This document shows positions 38,425 to 46,544 of a stretch of DNA of 64,000 nucleotides, one piece after another (positions within the stretch are counted from its first letter, which is position 1; each line of letters begins with the position of its first letter). The translations under genes and the position numbers were made by a program. The notes beneath the pieces were generated by a model. That model saw nothing but the letters and a program-made list of their open reading frames with translations. It did no database searches and had not been told where the DNA came from. Source of the stretch: Chelativorans sp. Marseille-P2723 (GTDB lineage Bacteria > Pseudomonadota > Alphaproteobacteria > Rhizobiales > Rhizobiaceae); assembly GCF_902809845.1 (NCBI RefSeq), contig NZ_CADDWI010000007.1, positions 62,001 through 126,000 on the forward strand, read 5' to 3'.

Positions 38425-38437
38425 CTGTGTCGACTTC
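38425..38437. promoter_or_regulatory. GTCGAC operator 3
   Basis: CTGTGTCGACTTC is the third copy in the same gap, spaced 81 bases from operator 2 and 64 bases from operator 4 (centre to centre). Confidence 0.6.
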
Positions 38438-38489
38438 TTGTACCTTATATCCGTTACATATGGACAATTTCGCTTGATTTTGGAAAGAT

Positions 38490-38502
38490 AGTGTCGACAA
38501 AA
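38490..38502 (+). promoter_or_regulatory. GTCGAC operator 4, overlapping a probable -35
   Basis: AGTGTCGACAAAA lies 80-90 bases before the CoA-transferase start. TCGACA followed by 17 bases and TAGGCT could form the promoter, placing the operator on the -35 hexamer. Confidence 0.6.
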
Positions 38503-38584
38503 CATCGGAGCGAGACTAGGCTTGAACCAGTAGCGGACCCGGCCGCGCTCAGATTTTGTGCTGGCGAAGGAACGAGGGATCAGA

Positions 38585-39853
38585 ATGCCTAACAGCAGTT
38601 CGATGCATGAAAGAGCGGGAGAGCAATTCGCCGCGGGGATTGGGGAGAAAGCCCTAAGAGATATTACAGTCGTCGATCTGACCCAGTTCGAGGCGGGACC
38701 CTCTTGCACTCAGATGTTGGGTTGGCTCGGCGCCAATGTGATCAAGGTCGAGCCGCCGGTAAAGGGAGAGCAAGGCCGCCGCGCCTCGACGGATGACCCG
38801 GAAGTCGATTCTGTCTATTTCATGCTGCTCAACGCTAACAAGCGCAGCGTCACATGCAATCTGAAGCATGAGAAGGGCAAGGAGCTTCTGCGCCGGCTGA
38901 TCGAGAAGGCGGACGTCTTCATCGAGAATTTCGGCCCCGGTGTGATCGAGCGGCTTGGTTTCTCCTACGAAGAAGTGCAGAAGATCAATCCGCGCATCAT
39001 CTACGCACAGGTAAAGGGCTTCAATCCGTCCGGACCCTATGCGAACCTGCTCGCCTTCGACAACATTGCGCAAGCGGTGGGGGGTAGCCTTTCGGTAACG
39101 GGCGACGCGGACGGACGGCCGCTTACGCCGGGCGTGAATGTAGGCGACACCGGAAGCGGCCTGCATTGCTCGGTGGGGATACTTGCCGCGCTTTGGCAAC
39201 GTCAGCGCACCGGGAAAGGACAGCGGATCGAGATCGTCATGCAGGAAGCGGTCATCAATTTCGGCCGCATCCTTTATGCCGCACAGGACATTTTCAAGGC
39301 TCCGGTACCGCGCCGTGGAAACGCGCACATCATGGGAGCTAGCGCCCCTTGCGAGGTTTATCCATGCAAGGGAGGCGGGCCGAATGATTACTGCCTCATT
39401 TATACCAGCCGCGCGGGAAATCATCAGTGGCACGCCCTGCTTAAGGTAATGGGGCGGGAGGAGCTCATGGACGATCCGCGCTTTGCCAGTCCGCAGCTTC
39501 GCTTCCAGCATCAGGATGAGATCAATAAGCTGGTAACGGAATGGTCGCTTCAGAGGGACAAGCATACCTGCATGAAGGAGCTTGGCGAAGCAGGGGTGCC
39601 GGCGGGCGCCGTCTTCGATACGATGGAGCTTTATGAGGATCCCGTGCTTCGCAAGCAGGGCGCCTTCGTCACGGTCCAGCATCCGGTGCGCGGGGACTTT
39701 ACTATGCCCGGTTGTCCCGTACGCATGTCGGATTCGCCAATAGAGACCAAGGCGGCGCCTCTCCTTGGCGCCGATAATAACGATGTTTACCGTGGTCTGC
39801 TCGGGCTTTCGGAAGCTGAAATTGCAGGACTTGCGGAAGAGGAAGTGATCTAA
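38585..39853 (+). CDS. family III (CaiB/BaiF) CoA-transferase
   Basis: This 422-residue protein moves CoA from one acyl-CoA to a free carboxylic acid. It has the family opening 'VVDLTQFEAGPSCTQMLGWLGANVIKVE', the block 'NANKRSVTCNLKHEKGKELLRRLIEKADVFIENFGPGVIERLG' (in parts), and the catalytic Asp188 in 'VNVGDTGSGLH'. It ends with the GQR-containing region typical of formyl-CoA:oxalate-type enzymes. The ATG at 38585 has GAGGGA upstream; a GTG nine codons earlier is the alternative. It is monocistronic, with four operator copies upstream and a strong terminator downstream. The acid it activates is unknown. Confidence 0.9.
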   Translation: MPNSSSMHERAGEQFAAGIGEKALRDITVVDLTQFEAGPSCTQMLGWLGANVIKVEPPVKGEQGRRASTDDPEVDSVYFMLLNANKRSVTCNLKHEKGKELLRRLIEKADVFIENFGPGVIERLGFSYEEVQKINPRIIYAQVKGFNPSGPYANLLAFDNIAQAVGGSLSVTGDADGRPLTPGVNVGDTGSGLHCSVGILAALWQRQRTGKGQRIEIVMQEAVINFGRILYAAQDIFKAPVPRRGNAHIMGASAPCEVYPCKGGGPNDYCLIYTSRAGNHQWHALLKVMGREELMDDPRFASPQLRFQHQDEINKLVTEWSLQRDKHTCMKELGEAGVPAGAVFDTMELYEDPVLRKQGAFVTVQHPVRGDFTMPGCPVRMSDSPIETKAAPLLGADNNDVYRGLLGLSEAEIAGLAEEEVI

Positions 39854-39864
39854 CCTAAAGGATC

Positions 39865-39900
39865 TTAGCAGCTCCCGTTCGCATCGGGAGCTGCTAATTT
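39865..39900 (+). terminator. strong terminator hairpin after the CoA-transferase gene
   Basis: TTAGCAGCTCCCG (39865-39877) and CGGGAGCTGCTAA (39885-39897) are perfect 13-bp arms with a 7-base loop, followed by TTT. It begins 12 bases after the stop codon and insulates the gene from the insertion-sequence debris beyond. Confidence 0.8.
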
Positions 39901-39949
39901 ACGCGGCGAACCCTGCCCGGCCTACCAAATAGGAAACCTGCAGGTTTTA

Positions 39950-40264
39950 GTTTGTGCGACGCCCATGCGCGCCAGCATCCCTGCGTCCACCAGATCGGTC
40001 ATGGCGAGCTTTGCCAGTGGCTTCGGAAAACCGTTTTGCCTGGCGCGGGTTCACCTTGACCACGCGTCGGCGAGCCCACGCTCAAAAGCGCGGCGATAGA
40101 GGTCCCGCCGGCTCGTAGATCGCCCGGATAGGATGCGCCGAGCCATGACAGTAGGGCGCTGTGGCCGCTCCGTCATTGGTGAAGCGGCGGCTGGTGCCCT
40201 CGCTCACGCGGTAGGCATCGAGATTGGCTTTTGAGATGTCGACGCCGATGCTATCGTTGGTCAT
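39950..40264 (-). pseudogene. IS110 family transposase remnant (N-terminal part)
   Basis: On the minus strand from ATG 40264, 'SIGVDISKANLDAYRV' gives the DEDD-type IS110 N-terminus with the first catalytic Asp. 'AIYEPAG' follows (normally 'cyEaTG'). After frame breaks, 'VKVNPRQAKRFSEATGK' and 'AMTDLVDAGMLARMG' appear in different frames (normally 'KTDr.DA..la'). The C-terminal transposase half is absent. It is a decayed fragment of about 300 bases. Confidence 0.75.
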
Positions 40265-40536
40265 CTTTTGCTTGTCCTCCGGAGCCAAACTCCAGGTATC
40301 GTCAGGACCAAAGAGAAAGACGGCGGCGATTACCTTTAGCTCGAAACTGGATAGCCGGAGGTTCATCGATCCGCCTCTCGCCGCTTAGGAAGGGACGCAA
40401 CCCTTTCCCAGCGGTTCATGTTCGCTGGCTTAGCGAAGAAAGTGACAAGCGGTTCAGGCTGTGTCTGAATCGGAGGGGATTCCGGCTTACTGTGTATTGT
40501 GATTGAAGATGCTTATTGAGTGGCGACCAGCATCGG

Positions 40537-41016
40537 TTGGCGCGACCTCTTTCGAATGATCTTCGCAAGCGTAGTTCTGGCGATCAAGGCGCGGGAACGT
40601 TGCCCGACGGTGTGGTCTGCGGCGAAGTGGTCCAGCCTCACCGCCTAGGCGGGACTGTTAGCCGGATAAGACAAGATGGGCGGGCGCCGCAAGCGCGTTC
40701 TGGAGCCGGCCGGACTTTCATCGCCGAGCGGATCAGCCAGATGCCGCATCCGACGCTGCACAAGCCGAGGGAAGAGCTGGCAGTGGATGGGGTGATGATA
40801 GCGCACGATAGTGCGATTTTTGCGCCGCGAGAGGCTGCCGTTCAAGAAAAACGCTGTTCGCCGGGGAGAACGCGGCCGGCATTTCTCCCGGCGGCAAGGC
40901 TGGCGTGCCGTTCAGCCCGGTCTCGATCCCAGACGCCTGGTGTTCATCGACGAGACCTGGATCAAAGACCAACATGGCACCACTATGGCTGTGGACGAAA
41001 AGCCAAGCGCCTGCGC
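40537..41016 (+). pseudogene. IS630 family transposase remnant with frameshifts
   Basis: The plus strand shows IS630 pieces in changing frames. 'LARPLSNDLRKR' starts at 40537, 'TFIAERISQMPHPTLHK' lies near 40719, 'FLRRERLPFKKNAVRRGERGR' near 40815 and 'DPRRLVFIDETWIK' (with the catalytic Asp-Glu) near 40925. The similarity stops at about 41016, just before the convergent hydrolase stop codon at 41018, so the element is cut at its 3' end. It cannot encode an active transposase. Confidence 0.8.
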
Positions 41017-41017
41017 T

Positions 41018-41788
41018 CTAAATCTTCATCTCGGAGAGGAAGCTGTCTACCGCTGCGGCGAAATCTTGCGGGCATTCCACCTGCATCATGTGCGGCGCAT
41101 TTTCGAGAACTGTCAGCCGAGCGCCGGGGATCCGCTCTGCAATCGCCTGTAGCACCGCCGGGGGCGAGGCGGGATCGTGCCGTCCTGCAATGCATAGGGT
41201 GGGAACATTGATCCGATGAAGGCGGGGTTCGATATCTACCTGGCTGATCGCTTCCCAGACGGCGTTCCAGCCGGCCGGATCATCGGCAAGCAGTCGCTGC
41301 CGCACGGCTTCCGCTCCCCCACTTTCGAGAAATGCCGGCGTGAACCAGCGTTGCAGCGTCTCGTCCACAATCGCTTCCATCCCCATCGCGAGCGCAGCGC
41401 TGCCTCTGGCAGCCAGCACGGGGCGCGCCTGAGGCGGAAGGGTGGCAGGGCAGCCGGCCAGAACCAGCCGCGATGCCGCTTCCGGATAGGCGAGCGCCAA
41501 CTCCTGGGCGACCATGCCGCCAACAGAGAGGCCCACTATGGCGGCCGGCAGAAAATCCGCCTGCTTCAACGTGTGGTAAACATCCCCTGCATAGTCGGCC
41601 AGCGTCATGCCGGCGCGCGCGGGCGACGAGGCCCCATGACCTGCCAGGTCAAGCCGCAAAATGCGAAACCGCGGCGAAAGCAGGGCAGCGACCTCGTCCC
41701 AGCCCGTTAGGTCAAGCCCGGCAGGGTGAATGAGGACGACCCTCGGTCCGGAGCCACTGATTTCATAGTTGAGCGTTTGGGGCGTCAC
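41018..41788 (-). CDS. alpha/beta hydrolase
   Basis: This 256-residue cytoplasmic hydrolase has the oxyanion strand 'VVLIHPAGLDLTGWD', the nucleophile elbow GLSVG with Ser88, Asp in 'LCIAGRHDPASPP' and a terminal His in 'LENAPHMMQVECPQDF'. It resembles 3-oxoadipate enol-lactonase and C-C bond hydrolases. The start is GTG at 41788 with GGAGGAGGAGG upstream, 24 bases after the ThDP enzyme gene, so both are one operon. Unlike the hydrolase at 36279, it keeps Ser. The substrate is unknown. Confidence 0.87.
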   Translation of the reverse strand: MTPQTLNYEISGSGPRVVLIHPAGLDLTGWDEVAALLSPRFRILRLDLAGHGASSPARAGMTLADYAGDVYHTLKQADFLPAAIVGLSVGGMVAQELALAYPEAASRLVLAGCPATLPPQARPVLAARGSAALAMGMEAIVDETLQRWFTPAFLESGGAEAVRQRLLADDPAGWNAVWEAISQVDIEPRLHRINVPTLCIAGRHDPASPPAVLQAIAERIPGARLTVLENAPHMMQVECPQDFAAAVDSFLSEMKI

Positions 41789-41812
41789 GACCTCCTCCTC
41801 CCGGCCATGTTC

Positions 41813-43447
41813 CTAGGTGCTGTAATTGGTGAAGTTAGCAGTGCCCGCTCGGGCCCGCCAGTCGGTTACCACATTGACGAGCGCGACACGCCCCTTGGCG
41901 ACCTCGGCCGCCGCCCGTTCGAGAGCGGGCCGGATACCCTCCGGCCGCTCCACATACTCCCCATAGCAGCCGAAGGCCTCTGCCATCTGGTCAAACCGAG
42001 TATAGCCCAGGTCGCGGCCGGGCTTCTTCCGTTCGGGATCCGCAGTCCAGCCGCCATTCAGGCTGATAACGATGAGGACTGGCAGCTTGTGGCGAACTGC
42101 CGTGTCGATTTCCAGCCCATTGAGTCCGAAGGACCCGTCGCCGTGGAGCACCACTACATCGCGCTCCGGCGCTGCCGCCTTCGCACCGAGCCCGAAAGGC
42201 AAGCCGACGCCCATCGTCCCGAAGGGCCCAGAATTCAGACGATGACCCGGACGGTAGCTGGGAATCGTCTGCCTGCCGTAGTTCAGGATCTCCTGACCGT
42301 CCACGCACAGAATTGCATCGCGAGAGATGAAGTCGCGGATCTCCTTGCACAGCCTGAGCGGGTGGATCGGCGTTTGATCGCTGGAAAGCGATGCTTCGTG
42401 CTTTTCTTCCTTGCGCCGGTTTTCCGCAGCAAGACGTTCCCGCCAGGGGGCATAGCGTTCGGGGTCCAACTTGCCTTCCGCCGCGCTGCGCAATTGGTTA
42501 AGCACTTGTCCGGCGTCTCCGACCAGTCCCGCTTCAAGGCGGAGCGAGCTGTCGATCTCTGCCGGATCTATGTCGATCCGAACGAGCCGCGCATTCTCGG
42601 AAAAGCGCGGTGGCTCGCCATAGGAGAAGACGTAGTTGAGCCGCGTTCCCGCAACGATCACGAGGTCTGCTTCGCGAAACGCCGCTGAGCGCGCAAGCGG
42701 AAAGAAGAAGTCGTGATCCTCGGGGATGACACCACGCCCCTGCGGGGTGGTGTAGAAGGGGATGCCCGTTGCCTCCACGAAGGCCTGCAGGACTTCGGAA
42801 GCTTGCGACCAGATGATGCCGCTACCGGTCAGAAGCAGCGGACGCTCGGCCTTGCCAAGCAGTTCGACAACCCGCGCTATCTCTGCGGGGTCGGCCGCCG
42901 GCTTCGCCTGCGGCTGCTTCCGCGGCCAGCGGACGGAAGCCTCGTCCACATCTGCGTAAAGCACGTCGCCCGGCAGGTCGAGATAAACGGGGCCGGGCTT
43001 TCCGGACGCCGCAATGCGGAAAGCACGCGCCACATATTCGGGAATGCGGGCGGCGTCATGAACACGCTCGGCGAATTTCGTTACCGGCTTCATGATCGCA
43101 AGCTGGTCGATTTCCTGGAAGGCGCCGCGTGCATATTGGCCAATCGGGCTCGACCCACCAAAAGCGACGACAGGGGCACAATCGATCAGCGCATTGGCAA
43201 GGCCGGTGGAAAGATTGATAGTGCCCGGACCAGACGCGGCGACGCAGAAACCGGGTTTTGCCCGTATGCGCGCATAGGCTTGCGCCATCATCGCCGCTGC
43301 CTGCTCGTGGCGTACGTCGATCATGCGCACGCCCTGCGCCGTGCACGCTTTGATCGCGTCATTGGAGGGGCCGCCCATGAGGAAGAAGCCGACGTCACTC
43401 CCTTCGGCTGCCACTGCCTGTCCGAACAGCTCGTATCCCTTGACCAT
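41813..43447 (-). CDS. ThDP-dependent lyase/decarboxylase (2-hydroxyacyl-CoA lyase / oxalyl-CoA decarboxylase-like)
   Basis: This 544-residue ThDP enzyme has three domains. The N-terminal pyrimidine-binding domain has the activating Glu48 (VRHEQAAAMM). There is a central domain (about 190-320). The C-terminal diphosphate-binding domain has GDG (436-438), then 25 residues, then Asn464 (SLNGG). 'FNNGG'-like wording and 'GRDLGYTRFDQMAEAFG' are closer to 2-hydroxyacyl-CoA lyase/oxalyl-CoA decarboxylase than to acetolactate synthase. With a family III CoA-transferase in the same regulon, a CoA-thioester substrate is likely. AAAGGGG precedes the ATG, and two GTCGAC sites lie upstream. Confidence 0.85.
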   Translation of the reverse strand: MVKGYELFGQAVAAEGSDVGFFLMGGPSNDAIKACTAQGVRMIDVRHEQAAAMMAQAYARIRAKPGFCVAASGPGTINLSTGLANALIDCAPVVAFGGSSPIGQYARGAFQEIDQLAIMKPVTKFAERVHDAARIPEYVARAFRIAASGKPGPVYLDLPGDVLYADVDEASVRWPRKQPQAKPAADPAEIARVVELLGKAERPLLLTGSGIIWSQASEVLQAFVEATGIPFYTTPQGRGVIPEDHDFFFPLARSAAFREADLVIVAGTRLNYVFSYGEPPRFSENARLVRIDIDPAEIDSSLRLEAGLVGDAGQVLNQLRSAAEGKLDPERYAPWRERLAAENRRKEEKHEASLSSDQTPIHPLRLCKEIRDFISRDAILCVDGQEILNYGRQTIPSYRPGHRLNSGPFGTMGVGLPFGLGAKAAAPERDVVVLHGDGSFGLNGLEIDTAVRHKLPVLIVISLNGGWTADPERKKPGRDLGYTRFDQMAEAFGCYGEYVERPEGIRPALERAAAEVAKGRVALVNVVTDWRARAGTANFTNYST

Positions 43448-43566
43448 CGCTAATACCCCTTTCCCGTTCCATCCTTGCCGGACTGCCCGCTCTTCCAGCC
43501 TGACGGATAGCCGGGGCCGTTCGTACGGCTAGTTGGCTAATTGGTATGCTATAGTTGAGCGGCCAT

Positions 43567-43578
43567 CTTGTCGACATA
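43567..43578 (-). promoter_or_regulatory. GTCGAC operator 5
   Basis: CTTGTCGACATA lies about 125 bases upstream of the ThDP enzyme gene. On the minus strand TCGACA, 17 bases and TAGCAT would make a promoter overlapped by the palindrome. Confidence 0.55.
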
Positions 43579-43629
43579 ACATATATCTACAGACAGTACA
43601 TAAGCATATTCAGAGAAAACAGCCTATAA

Positions 43630-43639
43630 CTGTCGACAG
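43630..43639. promoter_or_regulatory. GTCGAC operator 6 (perfect 10-bp palindrome)
   Basis: CTGTCGACAG is a perfect palindrome 62 bases from operator 5, in the same gap upstream of the ThDP enzyme gene. The spacing is near six helical turns, which would allow both sites on one DNA face. Confidence 0.55.
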
Positions 43640-43718
43640 AAATGGAGCGCGGGACAATGATGATGCTGCTCAACGGCAGCCTCTCAGATGCAGACGTTTG
43701 TTCTGCGAGAGAAGCCGT

Positions 43719-44315
43719 TCAAAGCCTGGGATCGTAGGGCGCGTAGGTGGTGGCAAGATCCAACGCGTCGGCAAAGCGCCCCAGCCGCGGCAGCAACACA
43801 CCGATGGCGATTGGCGCATGCGCCTCGACCAGTACGTAATGATCGGCGCTCTCGCTGCAGGCGAACACGCGCAACCTGGTAGTCTCCAAGTGCTTGCCGA
43901 AGGCCTCGCGCAGCGTGGTGACCAACTCCGCTTCCCCGTTTCCGGCAATTCCATGAAAACGCAGGACCATGAGGCGGGAGGCGCGTCCGGTGAGGGCGTT
44001 ACCTGGTTCGATCTGCCGGCCGATCCGCCGGTCGACTAGGACGCGGCTGGTGACACGCTTTGTCCAGGGGCTGGATGATTCGCCTGAGACTGCTTTGTAG
44101 GCTTCGCTGTCCAGTACATCTGGCCTTTCCAGATCGTACATTGCCAGATAGCGGGGATGACCATCGACGCTGACAAAGCGGCGCGCCGAGAGAAACCCAG
44201 GCACAGCCAGCCGTTCCGGCACATGTTCCGTATCATACCATTCGTTGAATTCCTCTTCCATCGCCGGCGGCGGCTGCATCATGACAAGGAGAAAGCCGTA
44301 TTGCGCGTTGTCCAT
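43719..44315 (-). CDS. EthD/dimeric alpha-beta barrel-like hypothetical protein
   Basis: This 198-residue protein appears to be two ferredoxin-like alpha+beta repeats. The first has 'MMQPPPAMEEEFNEWYDTEHVPERLAVPGFLSARRFV' (in parts), the EthD-type signature with Trp-Tyr-x-x-Glu-His. The second (about 105-198) has 'LMVLRFHGIAGNGEAELVTTL'. Family members act as small decarboxylases, monooxygenase helpers or lactone-processing enzymes; none is firmly assigned. The ATG follows GAGGTGAGGAG. It lies 55 bases downstream of the GntR gene in the same direction, so it likely belongs to the regulator operon. Confidence 0.75.
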   Translation of the reverse strand: MDNAQYGFLLVMMQPPPAMEEEFNEWYDTEHVPERLAVPGFLSARRFVSVDGHPRYLAMYDLERPDVLDSEAYKAVSGESSSPWTKRVTSRVLVDRRIGRQIEPGNALTGRASRLMVLRFHGIAGNGEAELVTTLREAFGKHLETTRLRVFACSESADHYVLVEAHAPIAIGVLLPRLGRFADALDLATTYAPYDPRL

Positions 44316-44370
44316 CTGCTCCTCACCTCATTCTTACAGGCGTTGTTGGTGATTGCTTTCCCTGTGCGGC

Positions 44371-45186
44371 TCAACGTTTGCTGCGCTGGCCACGTTTGCT
44401 GGTCGCTTCCTCCGCGGCGAGGAAGCCTTCGAGCCGCTTCAAGGCGCCTGCGATGTTGGAGCGCATGATGGCCTGGGCAAGAACGGGGTCGCGATCACGA
44501 TAGGCCTGAAGGAGATAGCTATGGTCGCGGCAGGACCGCTCGATGCCTTCCGGCCGTGACAGGCTGAGCTTGCGGAAGGAAAGCGAGCGCAGGTGAAGGG
44601 AATCCAGTATGCGCGTGACCACCTGATTGTTGGCTATCCTGTTGTTTTTCTCGTGAAAGTCGGTGTTGCTCCACAAATACGCGGAATAGTTCCGTGCCGC
44701 GCAGTCGGCCTTCATGATTTCAAGCTGGTCTGCAAGTTCGTCGATCTGCTCGGGCGTGGCCGTAACGGCAACCTTGGCCACAACCAGTTCCAGCAGCGCG
44801 GAACGGGTGTGATAAATGTCACGCACCGCTGAGGCGTTCCACTTCATGACTCTCGGGCGCCGTCGCGGCGGAATGTCGACAAGGCCTTCCTTTTCCAGAA
44901 GCATAAGGGCTTCGCGGATCGGCGTGCGGCTGGTGCGGTACTGGGTGGATAGGTCAACCGAATTCAGGTCCTCGCCTGGCTGCCGGATGCCCTCGATGAT
45001 CTCGGCACCAATCTCGCAGGCAAGCTCCGATACGAGGGATGGCCGGACATGCCGTTGCGCCACGACGCGGCGTACCATAGCCGCAGCGTTGCGGAAGGAT
45101 TCTGTGCGTTCCGCGCCGTTCTCTACCCATTCCGGCCGGAATATGGTTTCTCCGGAGGGACGGTTATCGTCGTCTGGATTTTGCAT
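44371..45186 (-). CDS. GntR family regulator, FCD subfamily
   Basis: This 271-residue protein has an N-terminal winged helix (about 50-115) with 'LSTQYRTSRTPIREALMLLEKEGLVDIPPRRRPRVM', the GntR helix-turn-helix and wing. A C-terminal FCD ligand domain (about 125-255) keeps the metal-type residues in 'SNTDFHEKNNRIANN' and 'SCRDHSYLLQAY'. FCD regulators are dimeric, sense small organic acids and bind short palindromes. It is embedded between the Gfo/Idh gene (2-base gap) and the EthD-like gene. Its best candidate operators are the GTCGAC palindromes across the island, including one upstream of its own operon, so autoregulation is likely. Confidence 0.92.
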   Translation of the reverse strand: MQNPDDDNRPSGETIFRPEWVENGAERTESFRNAAAMVRRVVAQRHVRPSLVSELACEIGAEIIEGIRQPGEDLNSVDLSTQYRTSRTPIREALMLLEKEGLVDIPPRRRPRVMKWNASAVRDIYHTRSALLELVVAKVAVTATPEQIDELADQLEIMKADCAARNYSAYLWSNTDFHEKNNRIANNQVVTRILDSLHLRSLSFRKLSLSRPEGIERSCRDHSYLLQAYRDRDPVLAQAIMRSNIAGALKRLEGFLAAEEATSKRGQRSKR

Positions 45187-45188
45187 GG

Positions 45189-46223
45189 CTATTTCCCCGC
45201 AGTTTCCTCCAGCATCGCTAGCGGCTCATCAGGTGTGCCGCGCTTTTCTCCCGATTTTCCTCCGGTTGCATATGCGCTGTCCAGTAATCTCACTACCTTG
45301 GCCATATCACTCAGATCTGCGACCGGCGGAAGGCCTTCCCGCAAGCGTCGCACGACGTCGCGCACGAATTGAGGATATATCTCGATGTTGGTTGTCGTAC
45401 CGGCGATGCGCCGGCGGTTTCCGGCCAGATCGCAAATGTCGATTGCGCCGGGCCCGGTCGCGGTGAAATAATGGTTCTCAGTGCGCACGGAGAAGTGCAT
45501 GTCAAAAATGCCTGTAGGAGCTGGATATAGATAACCCGTCTCAACGTGGCCAAGCGCGCCGCCATTGCGAAGAGTCACGGCGGCAAAGTCCTCGACGTTA
45601 CCTTCACCGCTGAAGTTCATGAATTCTGCGGAGGAAACGCTTGTATCGTCCACGGAGGTCAGCACCTGCATCAGATCGAGAAAATGCACGCCAAGATTGG
45701 TAAGGGAGCCGCCGCCCGCTTCTTGCCGGTCGAACATCCACTCGCAGCCTGCCTCACGGTAGCGCGAGGTAAGCCCCGCAATGAACTTGAACCCGGCATA
45801 AAGCACTTTCTCGCCACCTGCAGTTTCACGCACCGCCTGCATGAAGCCGCTGGAACGGAAGACAAGGGGCACGGCTGCAAAGACCCCGGCTTTTTCGGCT
45901 TCCCGTGCGATGCCTTCGACCTCTCCTGCGCCGATGCCTGCCGGCTTCTCGATCACGAAAGGAATACGCTCGCCGATAAGATAGCTGGCGGACTCGGCCA
46001 TGGCGGAGTGCTTTCCCAGCACGAATGCGAGATCCGGGCGGGCGGAGGCGCAGAGCCGCTCAAGACTGGTCTCAGATATGCATCCGTACCGATTCGCAAG
46101 CGAGGCCGCCACCTGCGCATCGGGATCGCAAACGCCGGAAAGCTGGACGCTCTCCAGCCGCAGCAGCGGTTCGAGGTAGAGCGGCGTATGCCAATGGCTT
46201 ACGCCAGCGAAGACAACTTTCAT
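45189..46223 (-). CDS. Gfo/Idh/MocA family oxidoreductase
   Basis: This 344-residue protein has a Rossmann N-terminal half ('MKVVFAGVSHWHTPLYLEPLL', then 'GVCDPDAQVAASLANRYG'), the family's Glu-Lys-Pro motif (FVIEKPAGI) and a C-terminal alpha/beta domain with 'GGGSLTNLGVHFLDLMQ' (His and Asp at the active-site helix). It oxidises or reduces polyols, sugars or inosose-like substrates with NAD(P). The glycine motif GVSHWHT departs from the usual GxGxxA/G, so cofactor binding may differ. It is first in the operon with the GntR and EthD-like genes. The ATG at 46223 has a GGAAGAG site upstream. Confidence 0.85.
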   Translation of the reverse strand: MKVVFAGVSHWHTPLYLEPLLRLESVQLSGVCDPDAQVAASLANRYGCISETSLERLCASARPDLAFVLGKHSAMAESASYLIGERIPFVIEKPAGIGAGEVEGIAREAEKAGVFAAVPLVFRSSGFMQAVRETAGGEKVLYAGFKFIAGLTSRYREAGCEWMFDRQEAGGGSLTNLGVHFLDLMQVLTSVDDTSVSSAEFMNFSGEGNVEDFAAVTLRNGGALGHVETGYLYPAPTGIFDMHFSVRTENHYFTATGPGAIDICDLAGNRRRIAGTTTNIEIYPQFVRDVVRRLREGLPPVADLSDMAKVVRLLDSAYATGGKSGEKRGTPDEPLAMLEETAGK

Positions 46224-46271
46224 GGTGCGCGGATCTCTTCCTGTTGGCACGAGATTGCATTGTCGAGGGAC

Positions 46272-46285
46272 AAGTGTCGACTTTT
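46272..46285 (-). promoter_or_regulatory. GTCGAC operator 7
   Basis: AAGTGTCGACTTTT is the best match to the consensus. It lies about 50-60 bases upstream of the Gfo/Idh-GntR operon start, so it can mediate autoregulation of the GntR gene. Confidence 0.65.
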
Positions 46286-46457
46286 TGGGGCGTTGTTGCA
46301 AGCGCTTTCGTGGCGCGACGTTTGTCAAGAGGACGCTTGTCGTTCTTGCGGATCGCGGAAGATGGCTGGTTTCTTGTGTGGACGAAACTTCTTGCGTTGA
46401 GGGAAGAAAAGTTTGGGTGACCCAAGAGGGAGAATTCCGACTTGGGCAGGATTATAG

Positions 46458-46471
46458 AAAGTCGACACTTT
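46458..46471 (+). promoter_or_regulatory. GTCGAC operator 8
   Basis: AAAGTCGACACTTT is the reverse complement of AAAGTGTCGACTTT, nearly identical to operator 7. It lies 75-90 bases before the SDR gene. TCGACA plus 17 bases to AATATT is a plausible overlapped promoter. A partial copy (AGTGTCGAAG) follows at 46513. Confidence 0.65.
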
Positions 46472-46544
46472 AGCAATAATGCGCAATATTCACGCTGCCA
46501 ACCTCCGTCTGGAGTGTCGAAGAATCATCATAAGGGAGTAAAGG

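Larger units (their letters stand above)
38144..38584. other. 441-base divergent control region of the catabolic island
   Basis: This AT-rich gap separates the leftward NicX/M29-hydrolase operon from the rightward CoA-transferase gene. It holds four GTCGAC palindromes and one degenerate copy, the densest cluster in the window. No coding frame is supported. Confidence 0.7.
46224..46544. other. 321-base divergent control region
   Basis: This gap lies between the leftward Gfo/Idh-GntR operon and the rightward SDR operon. It contains operators 7 and 8 about 185 bases apart, facing opposite ways. No gene is supported. Confidence 0.6.

Noticed and set aside
38654-39682. 342-codon open frame on the minus strand
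   Set aside because: It is antisense to the CoA-transferase gene and has no recognisable motif.
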